Assembly: GCF_900112005.1 (NCBI RefSeq)
Contig: NZ_FOKK01000004.1
Span: 191,968 to 255,967 of the forward strand
Reading direction: 5' to 3'
Length of the DNA stretch: 64,000 nt
Origin: Algoriphagus aquimarinus
GTDB taxonomy: Bacteria > Bacteroidota > Bacteroidia > Cytophagales > Cyclobacteriaceae
The translations under genes and the position numbers were made by a program. The notes under the pieces were generated by a model, which saw only the letters and a program-made list of their open reading frames with translations, was not told the DNA's origin and did not search any database. Positions 13,924-22,111 of this stretch are shown here, piece after piece. How positions within the stretch are numbered: position 1 is the first letter of the stretch; each line of letters opens with the position of its first letter.

Positions 13924-16686
13924 CTACTTCACCGTCATTTCAAAGGTCTTTTCAAAGGCCAAACCGTCTTTAGTCAATCCCTCAACTCTCAGGTTCACAC
14001 GCTTGAGAACTTGAGGGATTTTTACTTTAAAAGTGTAAAGTCCTTTATCACTTTCCCCATTTGCGTCCCAAAACAGAGTTGGTTTCATCTCCACTGGCTC
14101 ATCATCTTCCATCTTGGTTGAGAAAGGTATATCTCGCGAAAAACCACGGATTTTGAATTGCTGAAATTCCGCTGGATCAAAAGCTGTTTCTTTCGTTGGA
14201 TCAATACGTTTACCCTTTTTGGTAGTAATCATAATCACCCCGCCAATTCCTGCCATTCCAAAAGTCGTTGAATTGAAGGTGTAAACCTTGATTGATTCCA
14301 ACTCAGCAGGTATAAAGGAACTCATTAGTACTCCAAAAGTTTCATTATTTAAAAAGGGATATTGAGCACCATCTACTATCACCAAGGGATTAGAGGTTTT
14401 GAAACCATAGTTATAATTTCCGATCTTCCCTCCTCCTTTGAGTCCTAAATACCCTGCCAGAGCTTCTGGAGAAATCGTCGCCAATTTATCCTCACCAATC
14501 TCCCTATCAGGCGTTCCGTAACCGTAGTTTCGATCTTCCATCGTTTCTATCTTTTCATCTTCTTTCACAAATTCCTCCAGCAAAACATAGTCTCCAGATA
14601 TATCAAATCTCAATTCATCATTAGATCTTGGGTAGGTCTCATAATTGATTTTAGGAAAAGAAGCTTTGAAAAAAGGCTTGGTCTTTTCATTTACCATAAC
14701 CGATCCATAATGCCTTTGCTTTGAATCCATAGCGGCAATTGAAATCGTCGCCGTATCCGTGAAATACAATCCTGTAGCTCGGAAGTAGCCCGAGGAATCT
14801 GTCTCCACTATTCCATAGTCAGCTAAATCATCCCTGACAATTGTGATGGGATTTATGATCGGATCCCGCTTATTCCATTTTGTGAACTGCCCATCAATTG
14901 TAATCCCATACTCTATTTGATGATCGCCTAGGGTAAGGTTTACAGGAGTCTGCTTTTCATCCAGCCAGTCCATTGCATTTATCAGTGTCTTCTGAGTTGA
15001 GACGGTGGATACCAAATCAGCATCGGTCAGCGATACTACAAACCCCGCATCTGTCAACTCTTCCGTTTCGTCCAAAAACGATAAGCTGAATTCCATTTCT
15101 TTGAAAGAATCACTGAAAAATACAGAGTCGGTCAAATTGATCGTCAGATCTCCAAACAGGTCTGGATTTGTAATAGCTACCGCCTTGATATTTTCTTCTT
15201 TTTTCAAAACTGGAAGTGGCAGGAGAAAAATATCCTGTTCCGGAAAATTACGCATCCATTCCGTATAAGACCTCAGAAAATAGTCCCCAGACTTAAGCTC
15301 TTTTGGCAGTATAAAAGCTCCAGATATTTTCCCTTCTTTTATCGGAAATGCATCAGTTTGGATGATTTCAGAATCTTTATTCATCAAGTCCAGATAGAGT
15401 ACCCGGCTGAGTGTATCAGACATTATCTTGTTTTGATAGAGCATTTGCCCTCCTAGCCAAACCGTTTCCCCAGGATAGTAATAGGGCTTATTGGTGCTGA
15501 AATAAGGTTTTTCCCGAAGATTATTCCAGCGCTGATATTCCAGTTGACTAATATCGACTTCTGCGAGGTATTTCTCAAAGCTTTCTGAAGGCACATAGTC
15601 ATGTGGTAAAAATCGCCCCATCCGCTGCCTGCCCATGTAACCCGACAAAACCACCTGTGAAGGGACTACAGGAATCCCATTTCTATCAATGTCGAAATAC
15701 CCAAGAGGAGCCGAAATCCAACTGACGGGATAATAGACATCGGAGTAATAATCGTTTCTCCAACGTTTTCCTCTGAAGTGAATTTCTGTATCATTCGGCC
15801 AATAAACTCTGTAATTACCGTTTTTGAGCGGCATTCTGAGAATAGAATCTGGATTGACTCGCTTGATGGATTTGTCGATTTCTTCAATATAGACATTGGT
15901 TCTTTTTCGAAGCATATCTGAAGGCAACAGCTGAAAGATCTCGAAATTTTCATTAGCTGATTTAGCGAGCAAAATTGCCTTTAGCAGGTGACGAATAGAG
16001 CCAACATAGCTTGTTTCCTGATTGGCTTTAGTGATGGCCAACTTCGTAGAGTCGCTTATGTCTTTCGGATCAAAAAACACAAATCCAACATAACTGGAGC
16101 GGTTATTATAAAAACGATAATCCTTCAAATAGTAAGTTACATCATAGCCCAAGGCATCGTTTACCAACTGCAAAGGCTCCTGTGCTGTAGCATGAACGTA
16201 GTTCGGCCCACTCTCTTTTACCGTTTCAAAATCCAAAACCCAAGGGTTTTTTATCTCAAGTTGTGAAGCAAATGGATCATCGGGGACTGCCAAAAACACA
16301 TCTTTAAAACGACGCAAGTCCCGCTCCCATTTCTTATCCCGACGAGTCTTCAACTCTACTTCAGTCAAGATAGACTCCAGAGGATCCAACTTAAAATCCA
16401 CCTTATTGGTAGCCGAAAGGCTAAATGATTTGGTCTCAGTTTTATACCCTACAAAGGAAGCCACGAGTTCTATGTTTCTAGGAAGATTTCCGGTAATCAA
16501 ATACTTCCCATTCACATCCGTGGTGCTACCTATGGTGGTGTTATTGACAAAGACATTTGCGAAGGGCATGGCTTCACCCGTTTTAGCATTTTTTACTGTT
16601 CCTGAGATGGTCTGTGCATTTAGCGAAAAATCAACTGAAATCAACACCAGCAAAAAGTACAGTAATCTAGCTGCGTATGAGTTCAT
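13924..16686 (-). CDS. Large exported CarboxypepD_reg / TonB-plug-like protein without barrel
   Basis: A 920-residue exported protein. Residues 1-24 are a signal peptide and about 25-112 a CarboxypepD_reg-like domain (GTVKNAKTGEAMPFANVFVNNTTIGSTTDVNGKY). A middle part of about 350 residues has no recognised domain, then an MG2-like beta region follows (KPYYYPGETVWLGGQMLY). About 770-850 resembles a TonB plug (PLVIVDGAQYPF, IESIKVYTFN, GGVIMITTKKG). There is no barrel after it; the C-terminus is another beta-sandwich. This arrangement occurs as a periplasmic or surface protein in Bacteroidota with no settled role. It is monocistronic. Confidence 0.75.
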   Translation of the reverse strand: MNSYAARLLYFLLVLISVDFSLNAQTISGTVKNAKTGEAMPFANVFVNNTTIGSTTDVNGKYLITGNLPRNIELVASFVGYKTETKSFSLSATNKVDFKLDPLESILTEVELKTRRDKKWERDLRRFKDVFLAVPDDPFASQLEIKNPWVLDFETVKESGPNYVHATAQEPLQLVNDALGYDVTYYLKDYRFYNNRSSYVGFVFFDPKDISDSTKLAITKANQETSYVGSIRHLLKAILLAKSANENFEIFQLLPSDMLRKRTNVYIEEIDKSIKRVNPDSILRMPLKNGNYRVYWPNDTEIHFRGKRWRNDYYSDVYYPVSWISAPLGYFDIDRNGIPVVPSQVVLSGYMGRQRMGRFLPHDYVPSESFEKYLAEVDISQLEYQRWNNLREKPYFSTNKPYYYPGETVWLGGQMLYQNKIMSDTLSRVLYLDLMNKDSEIIQTDAFPIKEGKISGAFILPKELKSGDYFLRSYTEWMRNFPEQDIFLLPLPVLKKEENIKAVAITNPDLFGDLTINLTDSVFFSDSFKEMEFSLSFLDETEELTDAGFVVSLTDADLVSTVSTQKTLINAMDWLDEKQTPVNLTLGDHQIEYGITIDGQFTKWNKRDPIINPITIVRDDLADYGIVETDSSGYFRATGLYFTDTATISIAAMDSKQRHYGSVMVNEKTKPFFKASFPKINYETYPRSNDELRFDISGDYVLLEEFVKEDEKIETMEDRNYGYGTPDREIGEDKLATISPEALAGYLGLKGGGKIGNYNYGFKTSNPLVIVDGAQYPFLNNETFGVLMSSFIPAELESIKVYTFNSTTFGMAGIGGVIMITTKKGKRIDPTKETAFDPAEFQQFKIRGFSRDIPFSTKMEDDEPVEMKPTLFWDANGESDKGLYTFKVKIPQVLKRVNLRVEGLTKDGLAFEKTFEMTVK

Positions 16687-16946
16687 TAGGTTGAAATTGG
16701 GTTGGCTTACTAAGATAGAAGTTTTGGTGAAAAAAATGAATAAGCGTATCCTAGGTTTGCATGAATAATTTTGGTTTCATTTTAGGTATTAGAATACTAT
16801 TCGTGACACGAACAGGGGCGAAAAATCCTTATACCAGATCATAGTATACAAAAACCCTTATGTTGAAATCCTCTTGTTTTGGCGAACCAGAAATTCTCGA
16901 TTTACTGCATTTCGGCCAAAACTCAAAACGGTAAAAATTTCTATAA

Positions 16947-16992
16947 CCCCAGGTTAAAACCTGAGGCTACAAAAATATCGCTCCTCTGGAGC
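16947..16992. repeat. REP-like double hairpin
   Basis: CCCCAGGTT (16947-16955) faces AACCTGAGG (16958-16966) with one mismatch. After GCTACAAAAATATC comes GCTCC-TCT-GGAGC (16980-16992). The second hairpin has the same 3-nt-loop design as the cluster at 4549-4766. It lies in the 397-bp spacer between the 920-residue protein and arginine decarboxylase; apart from the repeats and terminator listed I see no gene in that spacer. Confidence 0.65.
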
Positions 16993-17007
16993 TATTCATG
17001 AAACTTC

Positions 17008-17040
17008 CTTTGCGCTTTTCTCTGCGGCTTTGCGGTAAAA
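17008..17040 (+). repeat. CTCTGCG-type stutter repeat
   Basis: The words CTTTGCG, CTCTGCGG and CTTTGCGG occur in succession, ending GGTAAAAAAATC and running straight into the terminator. The order (REP hairpin, stutter, A-rich link, terminator) is the same as at 4549-4904. Confidence 0.6.
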
Positions 17041-17045
17041 AAATC

Positions 17046-17077
17046 AAAAAAAAACCACTCTGATTAAGGAGCGGTTT
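17046..17077 (-). terminator. Rho-independent terminator of speA
   Basis: AAACCACTC (17052-17060) faces GAGCGGTTT (17069-17077). On the minus-strand RNA the single mismatch becomes a G-U pair, and the stem is followed by a long U-run (17046-17054). It lies 6 bp past the speA stop. Confidence 0.85.
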
Positions 17078-17083
17078 CAAGTT

Positions 17084-18469
17084 TTAGTATCCGAGCGTCT
17101 TTAGCATACTCTCTTCTGTCTGATCGTCTGCAAAGAGTCGATGGCTAATATTTCCATCTTCATCTTTCTCGATCAACACATGTTTTGGAGCAGGAATCAA
17201 GCAATGCTGAATTCCTCCATATCCTCCAAGTGATTCCTGATAAGCTCCAGTATGGAAAAAGCCCAAGTATTGAACTTTCTTCTCAGGCTTCGGAAGGTAT
17301 ATGTTGAACTGGTGAGCTTCTGAATTGTAGTAATCCATGCTATCACAAGTCAATCCACCTAGGTTGATGTTATGATATCCCTCATCCCAATTGTTTACCG
17401 CAAGCATGATATACTTCTGATTTAATCCCCAGCTATCAGGAAGTTGAGTAATGAATGACCCATCAATGATGTACCAAAGTTCTTTGTCATTCTGAAGCTT
17501 TTCTTCCAACACAGAATAAAGCACCGCTCCACTCTCTCCTACTGTATAGCTTCCAAATTCCGTGAAAATATTAGGCTCGTCCGTATTGTTTTTGCCGCAC
17601 ATCCATTTGATGTTTTTCACGATTTGCTCAGCCATATACTGGTAGTCATAGTCGAAAAACACATTCGTCTTGATAGGCCAACCGCCACCAATATCCATAG
17701 TATCAAGCGATGGAGCAATCTTCTTCAGATCTACATATTTCTGTATAAATCGAGTCAATTCAGACCAGTAATAGGCCGTATCTCTGATGCCTGAGTTGAT
17801 AAAGAAATGCAGCATTTTCAAGCTTACATTTGGATTATCCTTGATTTTATCTTCGTAAAGCGAGATAATATCATTGTATCTCACACCTAGTCTAGAAGTG
17901 TAAAAACCAAACTTTGGCTCCTCATCCGCTGCAATTCTGATCCCAACCTGGAAAGGCACTTTCACATGCTCCAAGTAATAATCGATCTCCGTCAGATTAT
18001 CAAGAATTGGCACACAGTTTACAAAACCGTCATTAAGCAATTCTGAGATATATTGTTTGTACAATTCTCGCTTGAAACCGTTGCAGATGATAAACGTGTC
18101 TTTGGTTATTTTTCCTTGAGCATAAAGGCTTCTCACCAAAGGAATATCGAAAGTCGATGAAGTCTCAATATGAATATCATTTTTCAGCGCTTCATTCAGT
18201 ACAAAGTTGAAGTGCGATGACTTAGTACAATAGCAATACGTGTAATTGCCCTTGTAGTCATGCTGCTCCATCGCATTCTTGAAATACGTCTTGGCGTTCT
18301 GAATACTCTCAGAGATTTTAGGCAAATAAGAAAGCTTAAGGGGAGTACCATAGGTCTCTATGATCTCCATCATATTCACTCCATTGAAGTGCAATTCATT
18401 GTTTTCTACTTTAAATTCTTTGGTAGGAAAATCAAATGTTTGCTCAATCAGATCTTTATAAGTATTCAT
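17084..18469 (-). CDS. speA: Biosynthetic arginine decarboxylase (fold III PLP enzyme)
   Basis: A 461-residue enzyme that converts arginine to agmatine for polyamine synthesis. The ATG at 18469 is preferred over an upstream TTG at 18475. The alanine-racemase-like barrel starts around residue 40, with the PLP-lysine region YCTKSSHFNFVLNEAL and the phosphate-binding GGGWPIKT. The C-terminal sheet domain holds CDSMDYY, which supplies the active-site Cys/Asp pair of fold III decarboxylases. The length is much shorter than E. coli SpeA, as is usual in Bacteroidota. A promoter (18499-18529) and a terminator flank it, so it is transcribed alone. An arginase-family gene lies 2.2 kb away on the other strand. 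Confidence 0.9.
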   Translation of the reverse strand: MNTYKDLIEQTFDFPTKEFKVENNELHFNGVNMMEIIETYGTPLKLSYLPKISESIQNAKTYFKNAMEQHDYKGNYTYCYCTKSSHFNFVLNEALKNDIHIETSSTFDIPLVRSLYAQGKITKDTFIICNGFKRELYKQYISELLNDGFVNCVPILDNLTEIDYYLEHVKVPFQVGIRIAADEEPKFGFYTSRLGVRYNDIISLYEDKIKDNPNVSLKMLHFFINSGIRDTAYYWSELTRFIQKYVDLKKIAPSLDTMDIGGGWPIKTNVFFDYDYQYMAEQIVKNIKWMCGKNNTDEPNIFTEFGSYTVGESGAVLYSVLEEKLQNDKELWYIIDGSFITQLPDSWGLNQKYIMLAVNNWDEGYHNINLGGLTCDSMDYYNSEAHQFNIYLPKPEKKVQYLGFFHTGAYQESLGGYGGIQHCLIPAPKHVLIEKDEDGNISHRLFADDQTEESMLKTLGY

Positions 18470-18498
18470 TAGCAAGAGTAATTGGTGTTAAAGCCCTG

Positions 18499-18529
18499 CA
18501 AAAATTGCTTTTTCTAAGTTGAATTCAAA
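18499..18529 (-). promoter_or_regulatory. Candidate speA promoter
   Basis: On the minus strand TTTG (18526-18529) is followed after 19 bp by AATTTTTG (18499-18506), one base off TAnnTTTG. Predicted leader is about 23 nt. The upstream gene's terminator ends 3 bp before it. Confidence 0.5.
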
Positions 18530-18531
18530 TG

Positions 18532-18562
18532 AAAAAAGGGACAAATCCCTTCGGACTGTCCC
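18532..18562 (-). terminator. Rho-independent terminator of the 158-residue unknown gene
   Basis: GGGACA (18538-18543) pairs with TGTCCC (18557-18562). On the minus strand it is followed by six T (18532-18537). It lies 37 bp past the stop at 18600. Confidence 0.75.
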
Positions 18563-18599
18563 AATATTAGTTAATCGTACTGATTTCTTAATTAATCAA

Positions 18600-19022
18600 T
18601 CAATCCATCATGGCATTCTGAAGCAAGAATTGCTCTGAATTAAAATGGTTTCGGTTAGTTATTACCTCTTTAAGTACTTTTTTGAATTTTACTTCTTTTT
18701 GTAGAAGTAAAATCAATTCTGAAAAGAAACTAGATACTTCTCTTTGATTGGCTACTGGATAATAGAAATAGGCTGTCTTTTCAGCCGAAGAAAATCTCAA
18801 ATTCAAACTTTTAGGTTTCCCCGCTTCACTCAATCCCCTGAAAAGTGGGTAAAGTGCCTCACAATTCTCCTCAAACTTGCACATTCCCTGCATCACCAAG
18901 CCAGATTTTTGATTGAAAATCTTTACGATTTCCTGCTGATTCACTGAAACTTTAGAGAAGCCATTGGCTAAACTAATCACCTGATCTGTCGATGAAGGAT
19001 TTGTCTGAAGTAATGCGCTCAT
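18600..19022 (-). CDS. Hypothetical protein behind a strong palindrome
   Basis: I do not recognise the family. From the ATG at 19022 the product is 140 residues (a GTG at 19076 would add 18, but it lies upstream of the predicted transcription start). It is soluble and mixed alpha/beta, with no signal peptide. Notable features are a GMCKFEENCEALYPLF stretch with two Cys seven residues apart, a strand pair ending AYFYYPVANQ, and a C-terminal helix. It is monocistronic: a TAnnTTTG element overlapping a 31-bp perfect palindrome precedes it, and a terminator follows. The tight control suggests a regulated trait. No function is proposed. Confidence 0.65.
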   Translation of the reverse strand: MSALLQTNPSSTDQVISLANGFSKVSVNQQEIVKIFNQKSGLVMQGMCKFEENCEALYPLFRGLSEAGKPKSLNLRFSSAEKTAYFYYPVANQREVSSFFSELILLLQKEVKFKKVLKEVITNRNHFNSEQFLLQNAMMD

Positions 19023-19075
19023 ATTTGTGAGGTTTAGGTTGTAATAACGAATCAAAGGTAGAAGAGTTTTATTCA

Positions 19076-19112
19076 CAAACCTATATTCCCTATAATATTT
19101 ATAGGGAATATA
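19076..19112 (-). promoter_or_regulatory. Promoter element overlapped by a 14-bp perfect inverted repeat
   Basis: TATATTCCCTATAA (19082-19095) and TTATAGGGAATATA (19099-19112) are perfect inverted arms with a 3-nt centre. On the minus strand TAGGTTTG (19076-19083), a consensus TAnnTTTG element, shares its first two bases with the palindrome. No TTG is found at the expected upstream spacing, as at activator-dependent promoters. It is also 14 bp past the stop of no gene: the next minus-strand gene ends at 19158. Confidence 0.6.
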
Positions 19113-19157
19113 AGACTTAAAAACCAGTTTTGGCTCATAAGTATTTGACTGATAGAC

Positions 19158-20306
19158 TTAAAGATTAATATTAATAAGTTGATCTAGTGCCTTATTCAAA
19201 TCCAAATCATTCTTTGCGAAGCAAAATCGAAGAATTTTATGATCTTTCTTATCTGAGAAAAATACTGAAATAGGAATACTCGCCACTCCTATTTCCTTGG
19301 TCAATCGTACTGCTAAATCATAATCTGATTCCTGAGAAAGATGTGCGTACGACACCATTTGGAAGAAACTCCCCTGAGCAGGAATGAATTCAAAAGGAGT
19401 TGCCTTCAGTCCAGCACAAAAAAGATCTCTCTTTTTCTGATAAAAATCTGGAAGAGTCAAATACCGTGACGGCTCAGCTAAATAATCAGCCAAAGCATAT
19501 TGTAAAGGTGTGGCTGTGCTAAAAGTCAAAAATTGATGAATCTTCCTAAATTCCTCCGTGAGTTTGGGTGGTGCTAAACAATAGCCAATCTTCCAACCCG
19601 TAACATGAAAAGTCTTACCGAAAGAGCCACAGACAAAAGTTCTTTCCCTCAACATTGGATGAGTCAAAAGCGATAGATGTGTTCGTCCATCAAAAGTGAT
19701 ATGCTCATACACTTCATCACTTACAAGCAATATATCCCTGTCCTGAATCAAGTCAGCTAGCGTATCGAGATCTTTGTGAGTCCATACATAGCCACTAGGA
19801 TTATGAGGTGTATTGACCATAATCAATCTTGTTTTATCCGTAATGGCAGCCTTTACTTTTTCCCAGTTTACAGAAAAGTCAGGCATCTCAAGTGGAACGA
19901 ATACTGGAATACCACCATTCAACTCTACAGCTGGCGCATAAGAATCGTAAGCAGGGTCAAATAGAATAACTTCATCACCCTTCTTCACAACGGCTGTAAC
20001 AGCTGCGTAAAGAGCCTCCGTAGCTCCAGAAACAACAGTTATTTCACTTTCTGAATCTAAGTCAACACCATGAACCAACTTAGTTTTTTCAGCAATTCGT
20101 TCTCTTAATATGGGGATTCCACTCATTGGAGCGTATTGATTATACCCAGCTTTCATGTATTTACTTACCAATTCTAGCAATTCTGGGTCGCAGTCAAACC
20201 CTGGAAATCCCTGTGAGAGATTAATAGCCCCACAATCAGATGCGAGTTTGGACATCACTGTGAAAATAGTAGTCCCTACATGAGGAAGTTTAGATGAAAT
20301 AGGCAT
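19158..20306 (-). CDS. Methionine aminotransferase-like PLP enzyme (class I/II)
   Basis: A 382-residue fold I aminotransferase close to E. coli YbdL (methionine/aromatic aminotransferase) and kynurenine aminotransferases. Motifs are INLSQGFPGFDCDP, the NPSGYVW segment with the PLP-phosphate Asn, SDEVYEHITFDG (Asp and Tyr around PLP), the Schiff-base Lys in SFGKTFHVTGWKIGY, and the C-terminal LRFCFAK Arg that binds the substrate carboxylate. It is complete and of normal length. It could serve the last step of methionine salvage or general keto-acid exchange. It is transcribed alone and divergent from the arginase-family gene. Confidence 0.9.
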   Translation of the reverse strand: MPISSKLPHVGTTIFTVMSKLASDCGAINLSQGFPGFDCDPELLELVSKYMKAGYNQYAPMSGIPILRERIAEKTKLVHGVDLDSESEITVVSGATEALYAAVTAVVKKGDEVILFDPAYDSYAPAVELNGGIPVFVPLEMPDFSVNWEKVKAAITDKTRLIMVNTPHNPSGYVWTHKDLDTLADLIQDRDILLVSDEVYEHITFDGRTHLSLLTHPMLRERTFVCGSFGKTFHVTGWKIGYCLAPPKLTEEFRKIHQFLTFSTATPLQYALADYLAEPSRYLTLPDFYQKKRDLFCAGLKATPFEFIPAQGSFFQMVSYAHLSQESDYDLAVRLTKEIGVASIPISVFFSDKKDHKILRFCFAKNDLDLNKALDQLININL

Positions 20307-20379
20307 AGTTCAAAACTATAGATTTTGAGGTAAGAATCTCATATCTGCACTAGAATTGAGGCTGGAATAATTATCATTT

Positions 20380-20477
20380 CCCGCAGATTTTCGCGGATTT
20401 GATAAGCTAGATGAATGATTTGCTGGTTCTCTAACATCCGCCTTAATTCGCGTGTTTTTTCAGCGCATATCTGCGGG
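20380..20477. repeat. Inverted-end repeat element in the 326-bp spacer
   Basis: CCCGCAGAT (20380-20388) and ATCTGCGGG (20469-20477) are perfect 9-bp inverted ends 98 bp apart. Inside are further CGCGGATTT / ATCCGCC / AATTCGCG words of the same type. The rest of 20307-20632 holds the promoter of the arginase-family gene and no visible gene. Confidence 0.55.
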
Positions 20478-20556
20478 ATTTTTTTTAATTGAGTTAAAGT
20501 AAGTCGAAGCAATTTTGAAAATTGAACTTTGATCCTAGTCAATTGAACTTTGAGTA

Positions 20557-20589
20557 TTGATCATTTAAAGGCATTTTTAACTACTTTTG
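20557..20589 (+). promoter_or_regulatory. Candidate promoter of the arginase-family gene
   Basis: A consensus TACTTTTG (20582-20589) has a TTG at 20557-20559. The 22-bp spacer is slightly long. The predicted leader is about 37 nt to the ATG at 20633. Confidence 0.45.
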
Positions 20590-20632
20590 CCTCGCTTTAC
20601 CCAACCCAATATAACTTTAAACTCTATCCCAC

Positions 20633-21583
20633 ATGCGTGATATTAAACTAGTAGAAGTACGATCTGAGTTAGCTGCAGGCACCCGGGGAGCAAGTATGGG
20701 CATTGATGCATTGAAGATTGCAAGCTTAGACAAGAAGTCAGATTTCTTCACTCAGTTTGATCCTATCAACGTTCAGGACGCAAACAGTTTTCTCTGGAAA
20801 GGGAATAATTTCCCACACGCCAAGTACATAGATGGCGTTTATCAGGTACTCAAAAACGTCTATACTACCATAGAATCACTACGAATGGAGAAGAAATTCC
20901 CAATTGTGCTAGCTGGCGATCATAGTACAGCCGCTGGAACTATCATGGGAATCAAAGCTGCAGATCCTGATAAGCGTTTAGGCGTTATTTGGATCGATGC
21001 TCATGCGGATTTGCATACTCCTTATACTACTCCTTCGGGAAATATGCATGGAATGCCCTTGGCGATGGTGTCGCAACTTGACAATATAGATTGCCAGGTA
21101 AATGAACCAACTGAGGATACAATCGCGATATGGAAAAAGATAAAAACCATTGGTGGTGACTTCCCAAAAATTCTCCCAGGTGATATTGTATTTATCACAG
21201 TGCGTGATACAGAAGATCCGGAGGATCATTTGATCAAAAATTACGGTATCAAAAATTTCAGCACTCAGGAGGTTCGTACAAAAGGAATTGATCAAATCGC
21301 TTCTGAAGCTCTGGAAACACTGAAAGATTGCGATCAAATCTACATTTCATTTGATGTGGACAGCTTGGATAGCTCCATTTCTGTGGGAACTGGTACTCCG
21401 GTTCCTGATGGCTTGACCGTTCAGGAAGCGATAGAATTAAACGTCAAACTCATTCAAGATAAGCGAGTGTGTTGTTGGGAAATCGTAGAAGTGAATCCAA
21501 CGCTCGACTCAGAGAACTTAATGGCGGAGAATGCTTTTGAAGTCCTCGAAGCGACTGTTAAAAGCTTGGTGGATAATTTTTAA
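20633..21583 (+). CDS. Arginase/agmatinase family ureohydrolase
   Basis: A 316-residue binuclear manganese enzyme. Metal ligands are visible as H97 (GDHST), D122-H124-D126 (DAHAD) and D241/D243 (SFDVD). SGNMHGMPL matches the arginase substrate loop (SGN.HGMP) better than agmatinase, which favours arginine to ornithine plus urea. However, the second half (LDSSISVGTGTPVPDG) departs from canonical arginase, and an arginine decarboxylase lies 2.2 kb away, so agmatinase activity cannot be excluded. Complete, cytosolic, with its own promoter. Confidence 0.88.
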   Translation: MRDIKLVEVRSELAAGTRGASMGIDALKIASLDKKSDFFTQFDPINVQDANSFLWKGNNFPHAKYIDGVYQVLKNVYTTIESLRMEKKFPIVLAGDHSTAAGTIMGIKAADPDKRLGVIWIDAHADLHTPYTTPSGNMHGMPLAMVSQLDNIDCQVNEPTEDTIAIWKKIKTIGGDFPKILPGDIVFITVRDTEDPEDHLIKNYGIKNFSTQEVRTKGIDQIASEALETLKDCDQIYISFDVDSLDSSISVGTGTPVPDGLTVQEAIELNVKLIQDKRVCCWEIVEVNPTLDSENLMAENAFEVLEATVKSLVDNF

Positions 21584-21591
21584 GTTATTTT

Positions 21592-21640
21592 ATCACAGAG
21601 GTTTCGCAGAGAGCGCGGAGTTTTGCGCAGAGAAAACTGA
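21592..21640 (-). repeat. Left inverted copy of the CTCTGCG stutter repeat
   Basis: Words CACAGAGG, CGCAGAGAG, CGCGGAG and CGCAGAG are the reverse complement type of the repeat at 22065-22107 on the far side of the pseudogene. It starts 9 bp after the arginase-family stop. Confidence 0.65.
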
Positions 21641-21654
21641 GAAAAAAAACAATT

Positions 21655-22048
21655 ATGATTGACAAAGATCTCATACTCGAAAATGAACTTGCCTCAAGAG
21701 TGATTGGTATAGCAATAGATGTCCATAGTCAATTAGGGCCTGGACTTTTGGAGAATGCATATAAGCAAGGTTTAGCATTCAAGCTCAAAAATGAAGGTCT
21801 TTCCATCGAAGTATAAAAGAGTATGCCACTGATTATGGATGGAGTCGAGTTAGAAAATGGTTACTGCATTGATATTTTAGTGGAAAGAAAGCTAGTTTTG
21901 GAGCTGAAAGCTGAAGAGAGAACTACAGATATTCATTTTGCACACACTCAATTACCTCAAACTTGGAAATTTCAAATCAGGGCTCTTAATTAATTTCAAT
22001 GTTCCTAGATTAAAGCCTGGGATTAGAAGAGTAATAAATACTAAATAA
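21655..22048 (+). pseudogene. GxxExxY-family protein, broken by a stop and a frameshift
   Basis: The frame starting at 21655 reads MIDKDLILENELASRVIGIA, then IDVHSQLGPGLLENAYKQGL, the GxxExxY family signature with GPGLLENAY. TAA at 21814-21816 interrupts SIEV*KSMPL, where family members have a sense codon, commonly Gln. The same frame resumes with YCIDILVERKLVLELKAEE, a nuclease-like core. Near 21949 the reading shifts by one base, and the family C-terminus (NYLKLGNFKSGLLINFNVPR...) continues in the new frame to 22048. These proteins are PD-(D/E)XK-like and of unknown role. Two independent lesions indicate decay rather than a sequencing slip. Confidence 0.88.
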
Positions 22049-22064
22049 TTACACTTAATAAATT

Positions 22065-22107
22065 CACAGCGGCCTCTGTGTTCCTCTCAGTGCCCGCTGT
22101 GGTTAAT
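22065..22107 (+). repeat. Right copy of the stutter repeat forming a hairpin at argS
   Basis: CACAGCGG (22065-22072) pairs perfectly with CCGCTGTG (22094-22101); between them lie CCTCTGTGTTCCTCTCAGTG words. The hairpin ends 10 nt before the argS ATG, so the repeat supplies the argS leader. It faces the copy at 21592-21640. Confidence 0.65.
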
Positions 22108-22111
22108 TAAT

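Noticed and set aside
20306..20318. TAGTTTTG element just upstream of the methionine aminotransferase
   Set aside because: It lies only 5 bp before the ATG, which would require a leaderless transcript, and no TTG is found at the upstream position.
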